Source: Chromera velia
Lineage: Eukaryota; Sar; Chromeraceae
Assembly (NCBI GenBank): GCA_018398765.1
Contig: JAHBMJ010002182.1
Coordinates: 74,333 to 96,832, forward strand
DNA: 22,500 bases
Reading direction: 5' to 3'
Position numbers and translations under genes: made by a program. The notes under the pieces were generated by a model that was not told the origin of the DNA, did no database searches, and was given only the letters and a program-made list of their open reading frames with translations. Below, piece after piece: positions 10,133 to 19,368 of this stretch. Every line of letters begins with the position of its first letter. Within the stretch, counting starts at the first letter, position 1.

Positions 10133-11114
10133 GGCGAGGAAACTGAGACGCTTCGTCAGGCATAAACTGACGGAGTGTCTGAACCTTGCACACCGGTCTC
10201 GCAGACTTGCATCCTTTTCTTGTTCTCCTCAGATCATCTGCGACTCTATGATCTTTGTCACGTGCGTGACCTCTCTTGCCTCCCTGAGAGTAGGGAGATC
10301 AAATCGATCATTAATTATTTTTTTTTGTGATAATGATTTTTAGTTTATTGCCGATCGACATGCAGGCCGGACTCTGCTGTTACGCGTTCTGATTATTAAT
10401 AACTCGGAAGGCAAAAAGTGTGCTTACCGTAGTGGCCCGGAAAGCGTAGCTGAGGGGCACTTACAAATTAAAAGTTGAAGTGGCCCGGAAAGCGTAGCTG
10501 AGGGGCACTTACAAAGAGTTGGTACGATTAAACTCTGACGCACGCAGATGCATGTCCCGCAAATAGAACTAGGGGGGCACTTAATACTATTCCTTAACAC
10601 AACATGACTGGGGGTCAGAACAAAGTTAATTCCACTTTTCGGGCGTTTCGATCCCATGGAGTGCGTAAAATATAGGAGCGTACGCATGTCGTCGATTGAT
10701 AAAAAATCTGACACATGCAGACGCACCTCCTAGCGCATCTTCTATAATTAAATAAAACTAAGAATAGCTGAGAATTTTAACTAAGAAGACACTTAATGCA
10801 TTGTTAAACACAACATCAATGTGGCTTAATGTGGCTAAGTGTTATGCATATTTTGATGTTGTATGATTCATTACGATTCATGATAACTACTCTCAACGGA
10901 ATACAGTCTTAATACATATACACATAAACAACATTTTTTAAAAAAAAACTTAATAAATTAATAATGAATTGATCATAAAGAAATACTTAAGAAACTACGG
11001 TAAACATCTGTTTAGTAGTACTTAATTTGATTTGTAATCGTTCGTTTATTTACATGTGTAATCTTACTAAAAGATGATAAATGATCATGAGGAATTATGA
11101 AGCCAGCTATAAAG
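10133..11114. other. AT-rich intergenic island with repeats
   Basis: This is the 982 bp between the start of the CCCH/HIT-like gene and the stop of the glycosidase-like gene, both on minus. The right part must include the 3' end of the glycosidase gene and the left part the promoter of the CCCH gene. It holds a 48-bp tandem duplication (10431-10515) and two diverged copies of a longer unit (about 10530-10612 and 10704-10832). The minus open frame at 10726-10424 is a by-product of the tandem repeat. Confidence 0.6.
10431..10515. repeat. 48-bp tandem repeat, two copies
   Basis: A 37-base stretch beginning AGTGGCCCGGAAAGCGTAGC is identical at 10431-10467 and 10479-10515, a 48-bp period. The block is GC-rich inside an AT-rich island. 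Confidence 0.95.
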
Positions 11115-13439
11115 TCATAGATCAATTTGAAGTATCACAACATCCCCGGCTGGGACCTCAACTTGAATACTCCATTTGTCGTCCGCCAGTTGCAGGGTCT
11201 TTCCATCTTCGCGGACAGCGAGTGCTGCCTTAATCCCCCTTCCCCTTCTAGCACCCTCTTTCATCCGCAAGAGCACTTCTCTGGCCTTGCCCAAATCCTC
11301 CACTGCTGCGGCTCCAGGATCCTTGGTCACCCCCTCGTTGTTCACCAACGCCACCCCGAACCCTTCAGGATGGACGTTGACCATCATTTGCACCGACCCC
11401 ACAACTGAGGCTCCGCTTTCTGAGTCCAACACATCGAAAGGGAGCAGCTGAGCCTCCTCTAGGACCATCTGGAGAACAGACTCCCATAGGGAGAGCTTTC
11501 TCGAGTCCTCTGTGCTGCAACTGAGAAGGGTAACAACGGAACCCCTAAGCGGACTCAAGCTATCAGTCGGATGATCTGAAGGGGAGTTCAAAAGGACCAC
11601 TGGGTGCTCAACAGACAGCCTGGATGACGCACTTCCTTCTCCTCCAATAACTGTGCCCTCAACGGAAATCAGAGGGCGGGTCTGAGTCTTCAGGGAACCT
11701 ACATCGAAGACCTCTACATCTTGTGGAACCTCCATCTCACGGATTGTTTTAGCTTCTTCCCTGCCCCCCTTCAATCGACTCGCTGACAGCTTCACACAGG
11801 TCTCAGGGTCTCTTTGTACGGAAGCACCGATGAATTCTTCCACCTCAAGAAGCCAGGAAGGGGCCGAGAGGGCATCCACTATCAGAACACCCCCATCCGA
11901 CACGAACTCTCGGAGGAGTTGCAACAGCTCCTGAGAGTCCAAAGAGGACTCTGGAGGGAACTCAAAGTCTCCCGCAAGGACGAGGACTCTGTAGGCCTTC
12001 AGGATATCATTTGATTTTAGTCCCTGCGGTGTGAGGATATCAAAAATTTCACCAAACCGGCTTCCTTGCATGAACTTTCTTTCGTCGTGCTCTTCTGAGG
12101 GAGGGGGTTCTCGAAGGAACGAATCTGGAGGCCAGATCGATTCGAAAAGCAAAGAAACAGATCGTTCTGCCTCTGTCAAATTGAACAAATCAAAACTTTT
12201 CCCCTCCTTCCACCAACCCAAACCCATACCGTGCTGCTGTTCCAACAACACAGCCACAGGAACAAAAGGTATTCCCCGACCTCCCAAAACGCTCTTGCGG
12301 GTGGTTGAGGCAAATTCTCTTCCAATCTCACCGAGGGATGAAAGCTCAAGAAAGTCTTCTTTCCCTTCCGTTTCCTCTTCCGACGGCCCCGGCAGAAACC
12401 AGTTGACTCCCCCTGCCTCTGCTATCAACAATTCTGCCCCTGCCATGAACGTCGCCCAATACGCCCTCTTGAACAAACTGAGGGAATGCCCCCCCACCCC
12501 CGATGGACTCCCCGCCTCCCCCCACATAGACTTCCCTTCCTCTGTAAAGTCCAAAACTTTCCCCATGTACCAAGGGGAAAAGTCCACTGCCCAAGGCTTC
12601 CCAAACTGTCTCGCAGCCCCCCGTGCAAACGCTAGATGGACGTTCACGCTGTTGATATTCTCACCAACCTCTGTCGCAACAACCGCACAATCCCGCCATA
12701 AGCACCCGTAGTGGGTGTAAAAGTAGTGCCCGATCAAACTTACTGAGCCATCAGACTGAACCACCTGACCCTTGCCCTCCCTCTTTTGGGCCTCCTTTTC
12801 TTTTTGGTTCTCTTGTCTCCGTACTGCGTGTGCCCATTCTTTTGTCTGCAGGAAACTCTCTACCTCCACACTCACAACCAGAGGCTCATGTGGAGAGACA
12901 ATGACTTTCCTTTGTTTCTCTTCTCTGAGACTGAGGAATGACCTGCCTGCCTCCTCCACCTCTAACCTATCAGACACGCACTCGAAGAAAGTTTGGAGAC
13001 GAGACAGAGACTCCCATCGACTGGAGGAAGGGGACGCGTGACCGAATTCCGTTAAATTCTGACACGGCCCTGGGAACTGCTCCCCATGGTGAAACTCATA
13101 CCCCCACTCTCCAACAAACTTCGTCTTCCGCCCACATGGAGCGTCGAACAGCCCTTTCTCTCTGCTGGTCTTCTCCACTGCCTCTTGAGGGTACCTGCCC
13201 TCAACAGAGTAACAGGGGGGACCGTCAATGGCCCAGAAAAGGTCTCTGCCGTGAGGGTCGTCAGGAAGCGCGTGGAAGGCTTTGAAGCTGTGAGAAAGCC
13301 AATCGTATGACTACTGCGGCTGTGTCTGTGGGTGAGGTGAGGGGGGCGTGAGCTCGCTGTGTGTCTGGGCCCAGACAGACCCCAGAGCAAGCAGCCCGCA
13401 CAGCCAACGGACAAGTCGAAAACTGGGCACCAACATCAT
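11115..13439 (-). CDS. Secreted glycoside-hydrolase-like protein with GATase-like domain; in-frame TAG
   Basis: One reading frame runs from ATG 13439 to stop TGA at 11115 (774 codons), interrupted only by a TAG at 13313-13311 (codon 43). Residues 1-24 form a clear signal peptide (RLVRWLCGLLALGSVWA, then QTHSE), so the protein should enter the secretory route. The body resembles TIM-barrel glycosidases. It has AFARGAARQFGKPWAVDFSPW-type residues at about 270-290 and a YWATFMAGAELLIAE helix/strand at about 327-341. A segment with LTPQGL, VLVLAGDF and FVSDGGVLIVD (about 469-525) looks like the glutamine-amidotransferase-fold domain next to GH42 barrels. The end is beta-rich (IQVEVPAGDVVILQ). The exact family is not recognised. 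Either the TAG disables it, or an intron such as 13380-13288 (ending tttctcacag) removes it. Its single long exon contrasts with its neighbours and hints at acquisition from bacteria. Confidence 0.7.
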
Positions 13440-13722
13440 GGCGGATAACTGCAGGCAAGGGGCCGTCTGTGTGGACCTCTGGCACTCTCTCTTGCAGTGA
13501 GCCCTTTTTCGATCGCTCAGTCTGGCATACGCTTCTGGAAACTCAACGATGCTTGCATGTATTCAGCAGAGTGAATGTGTATCCGACATCTCCTTGTGAA
13601 TCAATTTGAGTCAGGCAGAACGTGCACACATGCAATTAGATTGGATTGAAGACAAAACCGTGTTTGATGCCATGTGTGAATCCAGTGATTGTCAGAGACC
13701 ATGCAGTAGCATGCACGAGGTC

Positions 13723-13754
<32 letters not shown>

Positions 13755-14182
13755 GCATGCATGTGAACTTGCATGTGAACTTCTGACCTTGATTTCAGAG
13801 GCAGGATTGACGCATGCACTTTCCATGAGGACTCGCGCGCATATCGCGCGCGCAGTAGTTCAGCTATAGTTTGTCAACAGAAAACACGAAGATATCGCTC
13901 ATCGATCGTGATTGACCAGGTTAAATTGTGGCCCCGTTCAAGCTGACAGTATAGGTTACACGATGCAAAACGCTCTTCCACCAGACGGCAGCTACAGTAT
14001 TCTATCGTTCCACAGTGCAGAAAGATGTGGCGTCTCTCACCCTTTGTTTTGAAAGCCTTCGAACCTCCTGTCGTGTATCCACTCCCCGTCTCCTCTTCAG
14101 AGAGAGAAGGCGAAGGTCCGTAGACGGGGTAAAAAGGGAGAAGGAGAGTCAGAAGCGTAGTGGAAGCCTAGAGGGAAGATAG
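13440..14182. promoter_or_regulatory. Divergent intergenic region between glycosidase-like and glycosyltransferase genes
   Basis: The two genes start back to back, so this 743 bp should hold both promoters. It has a (TA)n run at about 13724-13751, TGCATGCA at 13754-13761 and further GCATG motifs. A GC-rich near-palindrome (TCGCGCGCATATCGCGCGCG) lies at about 13833-13852. No coding content is recognised. Confidence 0.5.
13724..13751. repeat. (TA)n microsatellite
   Basis: About 13 TA units, followed directly by ACATGCATGCATGT. Confidence 0.95.
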
Positions 14183-15522
14183 ATGGCCAATATGAGGTTA
14201 CGAGCCTCGTCGGGGCCCCTTGTGGTTGTTTTGATTTTGGGTCTTGTCGCTTGGGTAGTTGTTCTTCTTTTGACTTTGAATTCTGCCAGCAGTTGCTTGG
14301 AACAGAAGAAGAACGAAATCGAATTTATACCCCCGCGACTAGACAAGGGCCCGCCTGTACAGGTTCTGTTGGGTGTCTTTTGTCGAATTCAGGACAAGTT
14401 CATGCGATATGCACAGAGAATGCTCTTCCGACAGAAGCACGATGAGATTCTGGAGAAGTACAATGTGAACGTGACTTGGAAGTTTGTGGTTGGACAGAAC
14501 TACACCAAGGGTACGGACGAACTGGAAGTCTTTCATCGAGAACGGAAAGTATGGGGTGACATCGTGTTCCTTCCAACGAAGGAGAACATGAACGAGGGCA
14601 AGAGCTTCGACTGGTTGAACGAAGTCGTAACGCTCACAGATCTCCAACCGCACCCCGACTTCGTCTTCAAGATGGACACGGACGTGCTGGTCATGTGGGA
14701 CGCATGGGCCCTTGACATGAGCAGTATGCCCGTGGGGCAGCTGGTCTACTACGGGCGCATGAACGACTGGGAGATCTGCCACGGAGGCAGCGCTCCTTCG
14801 TGCCCCCCCCCTGGGTGCAGAGACTTTACAGGTCTGTCTGACGGGTCGACTGGTCTTCTTTTGTCACAGCGAGACAGATACACGGGGAGAGGGACAGACA
14901 GACTGCGTTCTCTTTTTTCCGGTCCTTTTCCTCTCTTCAAGCATTGTCAAAGGGACAGACCAAACAGACAAACAGGCACCAAGAGGGCAGGTAGGCGGAG
15001 AGACAAACTCACGGACGGACGGACGGACGGACTGACTGACGGAGTGATGGAGGTAGTGACCAGTTGTCGTACTACCCTTTCTTGGGTTTAACCTTCGTTT
15101 GCGTGTGTGCCTGCTGTTGCCTGGTTGTCCGCATGTGTGTGAACTCTTCTGTCTGTTTCGATCTCGGTGGAATCTGCAGGGACTGCGTGTTCGGAGACGG
15201 CTGAGGGCAGGAAGTGCGAGCAGTGCTGGATCTACATGAGTGGAGGCTTCTACATGCTGAGCTATCCTCTAATTCAAATGTTGCATAGGTCCGTCATGCA
15301 GTCAGACTAGGAGTAAGTCAATTGGAACGCAGAAAGGAAGGAAGAAGAGGACGGCGTGCGTCCGGCATTCGAGCGAAAAATCGTTGCCCTATCGATTCCG
15401 TTTGCTGGCAGTAAACGTGTGTGTGGGTCTCTTCGAGAATCAGTGCAAGAGGAGTGCAGACTTGGGTCGACAGTTGTGTAATAGTCAATTGAGAAGGCTG
15501 TAAGTGTATGTGTGTGTTTGTG

Positions 15523-15575
<53 letters not shown>

Positions 15576-17446
15576 AAAGACTGTGCGAGAGTGTGAGTGC
15601 GTCTGTTTGAGAAAGAGAGGGAGAGAGAGTGTTTCGTGCACCGAGTGACGAAACGAAAAGTCAAGAAGTGACGAAGAAAAGCACTTCGATATTGACCCTC
15701 CAATTGGATTAATGACATGGTTGGACCACCAAGCAAATCCAGGGATGCATGGATGATCTTATGTATGGATGCATAAATGGATACCAACCTCAACGGGGCG
15801 GGTGATTGGGGGGTCTTTGTGTTTCTGTGATTTGTTTTGTCGTTCTTGATCACCTGCACGATGCTGACAAAACAACAAACCTCAACCAGTCCACTGGGCA
15901 CTTTCTGGGTCTCCAGCCAAATGGGGTTGTGATCGTCTGTGTGTGAAGAGAAAGAATCCTTTTTCGACTTGTCTTAGTTTGGCATTTCCTTTTCTTTTTC
16001 ACTTTGACCCTGTCTTCGTCTGTCTGAGCACGCACGTGCTGCTCTTGGAATTGGACACTTGACCTTGCAGCTGTTCTTTTCATGGTCAGATCTCTGCTGG
16101 TCTGGACTCGATTGTCTTTGTATTTTTCCCTCCTGTCTTTGGTGTGGCTTCCCAATCTTCCTCTCGGAACCTTCCTTTCCTTTCCTTTCCTTTCCTTTCC
16201 TGTCAGGTGCTCGTCATGCAACGAGTGGTATCTCTGGGAAGAGGACCTGGCAATCGGTCAGCGTGCACACATGCACACCCACAGACAGAGAGAGAAAGCA
16301 GAAAGTTGAGAGGGAAAGGGGACAGAGAAACACAGAAAGCGAAGTCCCAAGATGAACAAAGGCAGGCAGGTGAGAAGAGCTTCTTTTTCTGTATCTTTGT
16401 CTCTCTTTCTCTCTGAAATACCTCATGGGCGCCCCCACGTTGAATAAATAAATCCAAGACTCGAAACTGTTTACCGTACCTGGAAGGCCTGGAAGGACTG
16501 CAGTATTAATTCTGTATGTTGTGCGTCGCACATCGGTTACCTCTGTATGGTGACCAATCTGCGAAGGAGAAGAAACCTTGACTCTTCCTGACAAGCCTCT
16601 CTTCTTCATCTCTCGCTGGATCTATCTGCTTATATTTCTGTCTATCTACATGTCTATCCATCTGTTCATTTATTTATCTGTCGGAAAAAAGCCGCCCTCC
16701 CCTCGCACCCCTCCTCTGCCTGCAGCACACGCGCTGAATGCAACTTTGCGGGAACATCTCTCGGCAGACAAGGTTAGTTCTAATAGGCGAGCGTGGCAGA
16801 TGGGCCTGACAGTCAGAGAGAAACAGCTTCAGGTAGACTGATTTGGATGTGGAGAAAGATGGAAGGACAAAAGGATTCTCTCTCACCGTGTGCCTTCTTT
16901 TCTTTTGCTATGGTTTTGTGTGGGCTTTCCTGCCTGACGTATTTGCTTTCCTCCGTCGACTCCAGCCTGAAGCAACGGGCCGCTTGTCCTCCGTTGCCTT
17001 GTCTTGCCTCTCCGTCTTTTGTAGTACAGCTGGTCCGTTGTCTTTGACACTTCTCAACTGTCTTCTTTTTTCATCCCTGCCGTCCCGCCGACTTCCGTTC
17101 CCACGCTTTTTGGCTTCGTGTGCACATGCAACATGCACGCTTGCATGAGCCAAGGTGTGCAAGTCTCCGTCTGTATCCCTTTCTGTGTGACTGCATGAAT
17201 GAATGAATGAATGAATGAATGGATGGATGGATGGATGAATGAATGGATGGATGGATGAATGAATGAATGAATGGATGGATGGATGGATGAATGAATGAAT
17301 GAATGCAGATTCGCGTCTTTCACAGGCCCAACGGGGGGGTGTTTCTGCACAACGACAACCTCAGGGGAGAGAAGGCGTTCCCGATTTTTTACGATTTTGC
17401 GTTCAAGAACCTCTCACACAGCAATGAATTGAGTCACATAAAGTAG
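14183..17446 (+). CDS. Type II membrane glycosyltransferase, GT31-like (330 aa, 5 exons)
   Basis: Exons 14183-14831, 15180-15288, 16207-16256, 16726-16772 and 17309-17446 (stop TAG). Donors are ACAG|gtctgt, ATAG|gtccgt, ATCG|gtcagc and CAAG|gttagt; acceptors all end cag. Phases 1, 2, 1, 0 match, giving 993 bp. A short cytoplasmic tail is followed by one membrane span (about residues 11-31), as in Golgi glycosyltransferases. The luminal part shows WGDIVFLP and FVFKMDTDVLV, with the DxD metal/nucleotide-sugar motif at D165-D167. A later SGGFYML resembles the GT31 SGGGYVLS block, and WEEDLAIA the acidic EDV block. GT31 enzymes add galactose or GlcNAc in beta-1,3 linkage to glycans; donor and acceptor here are unknown. 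Asn sites NVT and NYT lie at about residues 94 and 105. Its start opposes that of the secreted glycosidase-like gene. Confidence 0.85.
15502..15571. repeat. (TG)n then (GA)n microsatellite in glycosyltransferase intron 2
   Basis: TG units to about 15543 pass directly into GA units to about 15570 within intron 15289-16206. The minus open frames here are low-complexity artefacts. Confidence 0.9.
16171..16206 (+). repeat. (TTTCC)n repeat forming the polypyrimidine tract before exon 3
   Basis: Four to five TTTCC units end in TGTCAG, the acceptor of glycosyltransferase exon 3. The microsatellite itself supplies the polypyrimidine tract. Confidence 0.75.
17194..17306. repeat. (GAAT/GGAT)n tetranucleotide array ending at a splice acceptor
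   Basis: Blocks of ATGA and ATGG units alternate through about 110 bp and stop two bases before the AG of the exon 5 acceptor (17307-17308). The array is the same family as the (ATTC/ATCC)n repeat at 6785-6845, on the opposite strand. Confidence 0.9.
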
Positions 17447-18388
17447 CACGTGTGTTCTGCATTGCTCGTCTGTTACCTGACAACCTGCAGCGGCAACAAG
17501 CTACTTTGATTCACACATGCAAAGGTGTATATTAATATATTCATGAATCATGACTCTCACTATTTCGAATAATTGAATCGACGATTCGTGAATCAATCTA
17601 CTGCCTCTGTGCCACATTGTTAGCTTTGTACGGGGCTATACCTAGGCGCCCCATACGTAAAAAAAATAAAAAAGTTAATTGCCAAAAAGCCTAGCAAAAA
17701 TCACTTTTACTTTTTCGTTTTTTGTATATTTTTTTGAAACCCACACTTATAAGTGATAAGTGATAAGTGATTTAGTGGTGCCCTTGAGTACTGTCGCCGT
17801 TTTGTCTTGTAGAGGTCGCCCCCGCAAACGGCAGGGGTGTGTGCCCCATCACTGAGGCTCAGACCACACCCCGTGGCCCGCCTGGAATTTCTTCCAGGCC
17901 GTTTTTAATCAACCTTTTTATTGTACACACGCGGTTTTAGCCTTTGCATATGACGTTTTTTACACTTTATGTTTCTTTGTTCACCAGAAAAGGCACGATT
18001 GTCGATTTATTATCACTCACACAACAAGATCAAGATCAAAAACCCCTTCATGGTTGCTTTTTTGCTGACTTAATAAGTGATAAGTGATTTAGTGGTGTTC
18101 AAGTTCAAAGCTCAAAGCCCAGCTGATACACAAAAAGCATAAAAATTAAAAAAATTAATTCAAGTTTTGGCTATGCAAAATTTATTTATTCATTTTTTTA
18201 CGTATACATATATATATATATATATATATATGGGGAGCCTAAAGCCTATAGGTCCGGAGCTTTAGAAACGTTGAGGGCATTGTAAGATTTCTTGTCGATA
18301 TAATATAAGTTTAATCAAGAAAAGTTCATAAATCATGTTCAAGTTCAGTTAAACAGATCAGTGAAAACATCCGTTGATCAGTCGCTAA
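17447..18388. other. AT-rich island with direct repeats and a GC-rich structured block
   Basis: No coding potential was seen. A 25-bp sequence, ATAAGTGATAAGTGATTTAG then TGGTG, is repeated exactly at 17756-17780 and 18073-18097. Between the copies, a GC-rich block at about 17815-17906 can form two stem-loops followed by T5. A (TA)n run lies at about 18208-18232. A 7-bp stem CTAAAGC/GCTTTAG lies at about 18239-18265. Confidence 0.6.
17834..17906 (+). other. GC-rich block with two stem-loops and a T-tract
   Basis: GGGGTGTG (17834-17841) can pair with CACACCCC (17865-17872). Then CCTGGAA (17881-17887) pairs with TTCCAGG (17892-17898) around a TTTC loop, followed by CCG and TTTTT. In a Pol III transcript this could act as a 3' end; no box A or box B was recognised. 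It may equally be part of a non-autonomous repeat. Confidence 0.35.
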
Positions 18389-18626
18389 GACCTCCCTGAA
18401 CTTAACTACCACTTAAAAGTTCAAGCCGCATTTTTGGATAAGCTTAAAAGTCCGCGCCGCAAGCGCGGATCATTTACGGTGTCTTGAAAGCCAAAACCGC
18501 ATATTTGAACGGTGTTTTGACCACCTATACACCGCAAGCGTGGATGGTCTCTTGAAAAACGATACCGCAGATATAGAGATCATTTTGATCATTTTTTTTC
18601 AAGTGGGACTTAGGTTCAGGGAGGTT
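18389..18626. mobile_element. MITE-like DNA transposon remnant, 238 bp, 8-bp target duplication
   Basis: Terminal inverted repeats of 26 bp start with RACCTCCCTGAAC at 18389 and end with the reverse complement at 18626, with 4 mismatches. The flanks carry an exact direct repeat GTCGCTAA at 18381-18388 and 18627-18634. An 8-bp duplication is typical of hAT- or P-type transposases, which would have to act in trans because the element has no coding frame. Inside are two related units about 75 bp apart that begin CCGCAAGCG (18457 and 18532), and a hairpin TCCGCG/CGCGGA (18451-18469). Confidence 0.8.
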
Positions 18627-18634
18627 GTCGCTAA

Positions 18635-19368
18635 ATTAAACTTGATCATCGAAGGCTAGGTCGAAAGCAAGCTGATGTTAGGACTAATGTAGGGACTGAT
18701 TTAGGGACTGATGCTTTTTTCTAGCATTGTAATTAACCGTTTAATCTTAAATCTTAAGGATAGCTAAAAGAAAAAAGAGAAGTCTAGAGAGAAGTTTGTA
18801 TGAATATTTTTTTCTCTAGTATACTACATTCATGTAAAAAGCTAGTAAACAGAGATGTAAAATGATTGGCTTTGCCATTGGTTTAGATAGTCAAAGGTTA
18901 TTTTTTGGCTTAGCCAATGTCAGTGCTAACTAGTGCTAAAAGTGTTAAATGTATATTCATGTCTGTCTGTTGTTTGTTTTGGTCAGAATATTTTGTTTGG
19001 ATGAATATAAATTAAAAATGAGCTAGTTCAGTTTTACCTCTGCAAAGGCCTGTACCCTAAAGGGCACAGGTCTTTACAGAGGTAGGGGGGGGTCCAGGGG
19101 AGGGCAAAAGCCCCCGGGCCCACTAGGAAGAAAAAAAAATTTAGCGCTCATTTTCCCTTAGAAACTAGGTATTGGTATATATCAGATTCTCCTTCTCCTT
19201 CTCCTTCTGAGCTTCTATAAAGCTCCTGCAGCTACAGCGGCAACCAGTTTACCAATAAATTCTCAGTGATTGTTTTCTCGTATTTAGGAGTGAACTGTAG
19301 GCGGAGTTCTCGTTATTTGACTTCTTCCGTCTCCGTCTCTTCTTCTTGAACTCTTCCTTCCCATAGGG
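18635..19368. other. AT-rich to mixed spacer left of the ORF1-like stretch
   Basis: No gene was recognised. It holds a short repeat of AGGGACTGAT units near 18678-18710. A long imperfect hairpin lies at 19036-19083, followed by a G-rich and C-rich stretch to about 19125. A CTTCTC repeat lies near 19188-19208. The end may be the 5' leader of the following open frame. Confidence 0.5.
19036..19083. repeat. 48-bp imperfect hairpin
   Basis: The left arm ACCTCTGCAAAGGCCTGTAC plus CCT (19036-19058) and the right arm (19061-19083) are inverted copies of 23 bp with 3 mismatches and a two-base loop. As a minus-strand RNA, two of the mismatches become G-U pairs. Confidence 0.85.

Noticed and set aside
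11814-12711. Plus-strand open frames across the glycosidase-like gene
   Set aside because: They are shadows of the minus-strand coding frame.
13311-13313. UAG read as an amino acid throughout this genome
   Set aside because: The glycosyltransferase ends naturally on TAG with no protein-like continuation, and the other genes end on TGA and TAA, so reassignment is not supported by one in-frame TAG.
15318-15901. Minus-strand open frames rich in SLSLS and HTHTH
   Set aside because: They are translations of TG and GA microsatellites inside intron 2 of the glycosyltransferase.
17815-17906. tRNA gene in the GC-rich block
   Set aside because: The stems do not form a cloverleaf, and no T-loop GTTCRA or anticodon arm is present.
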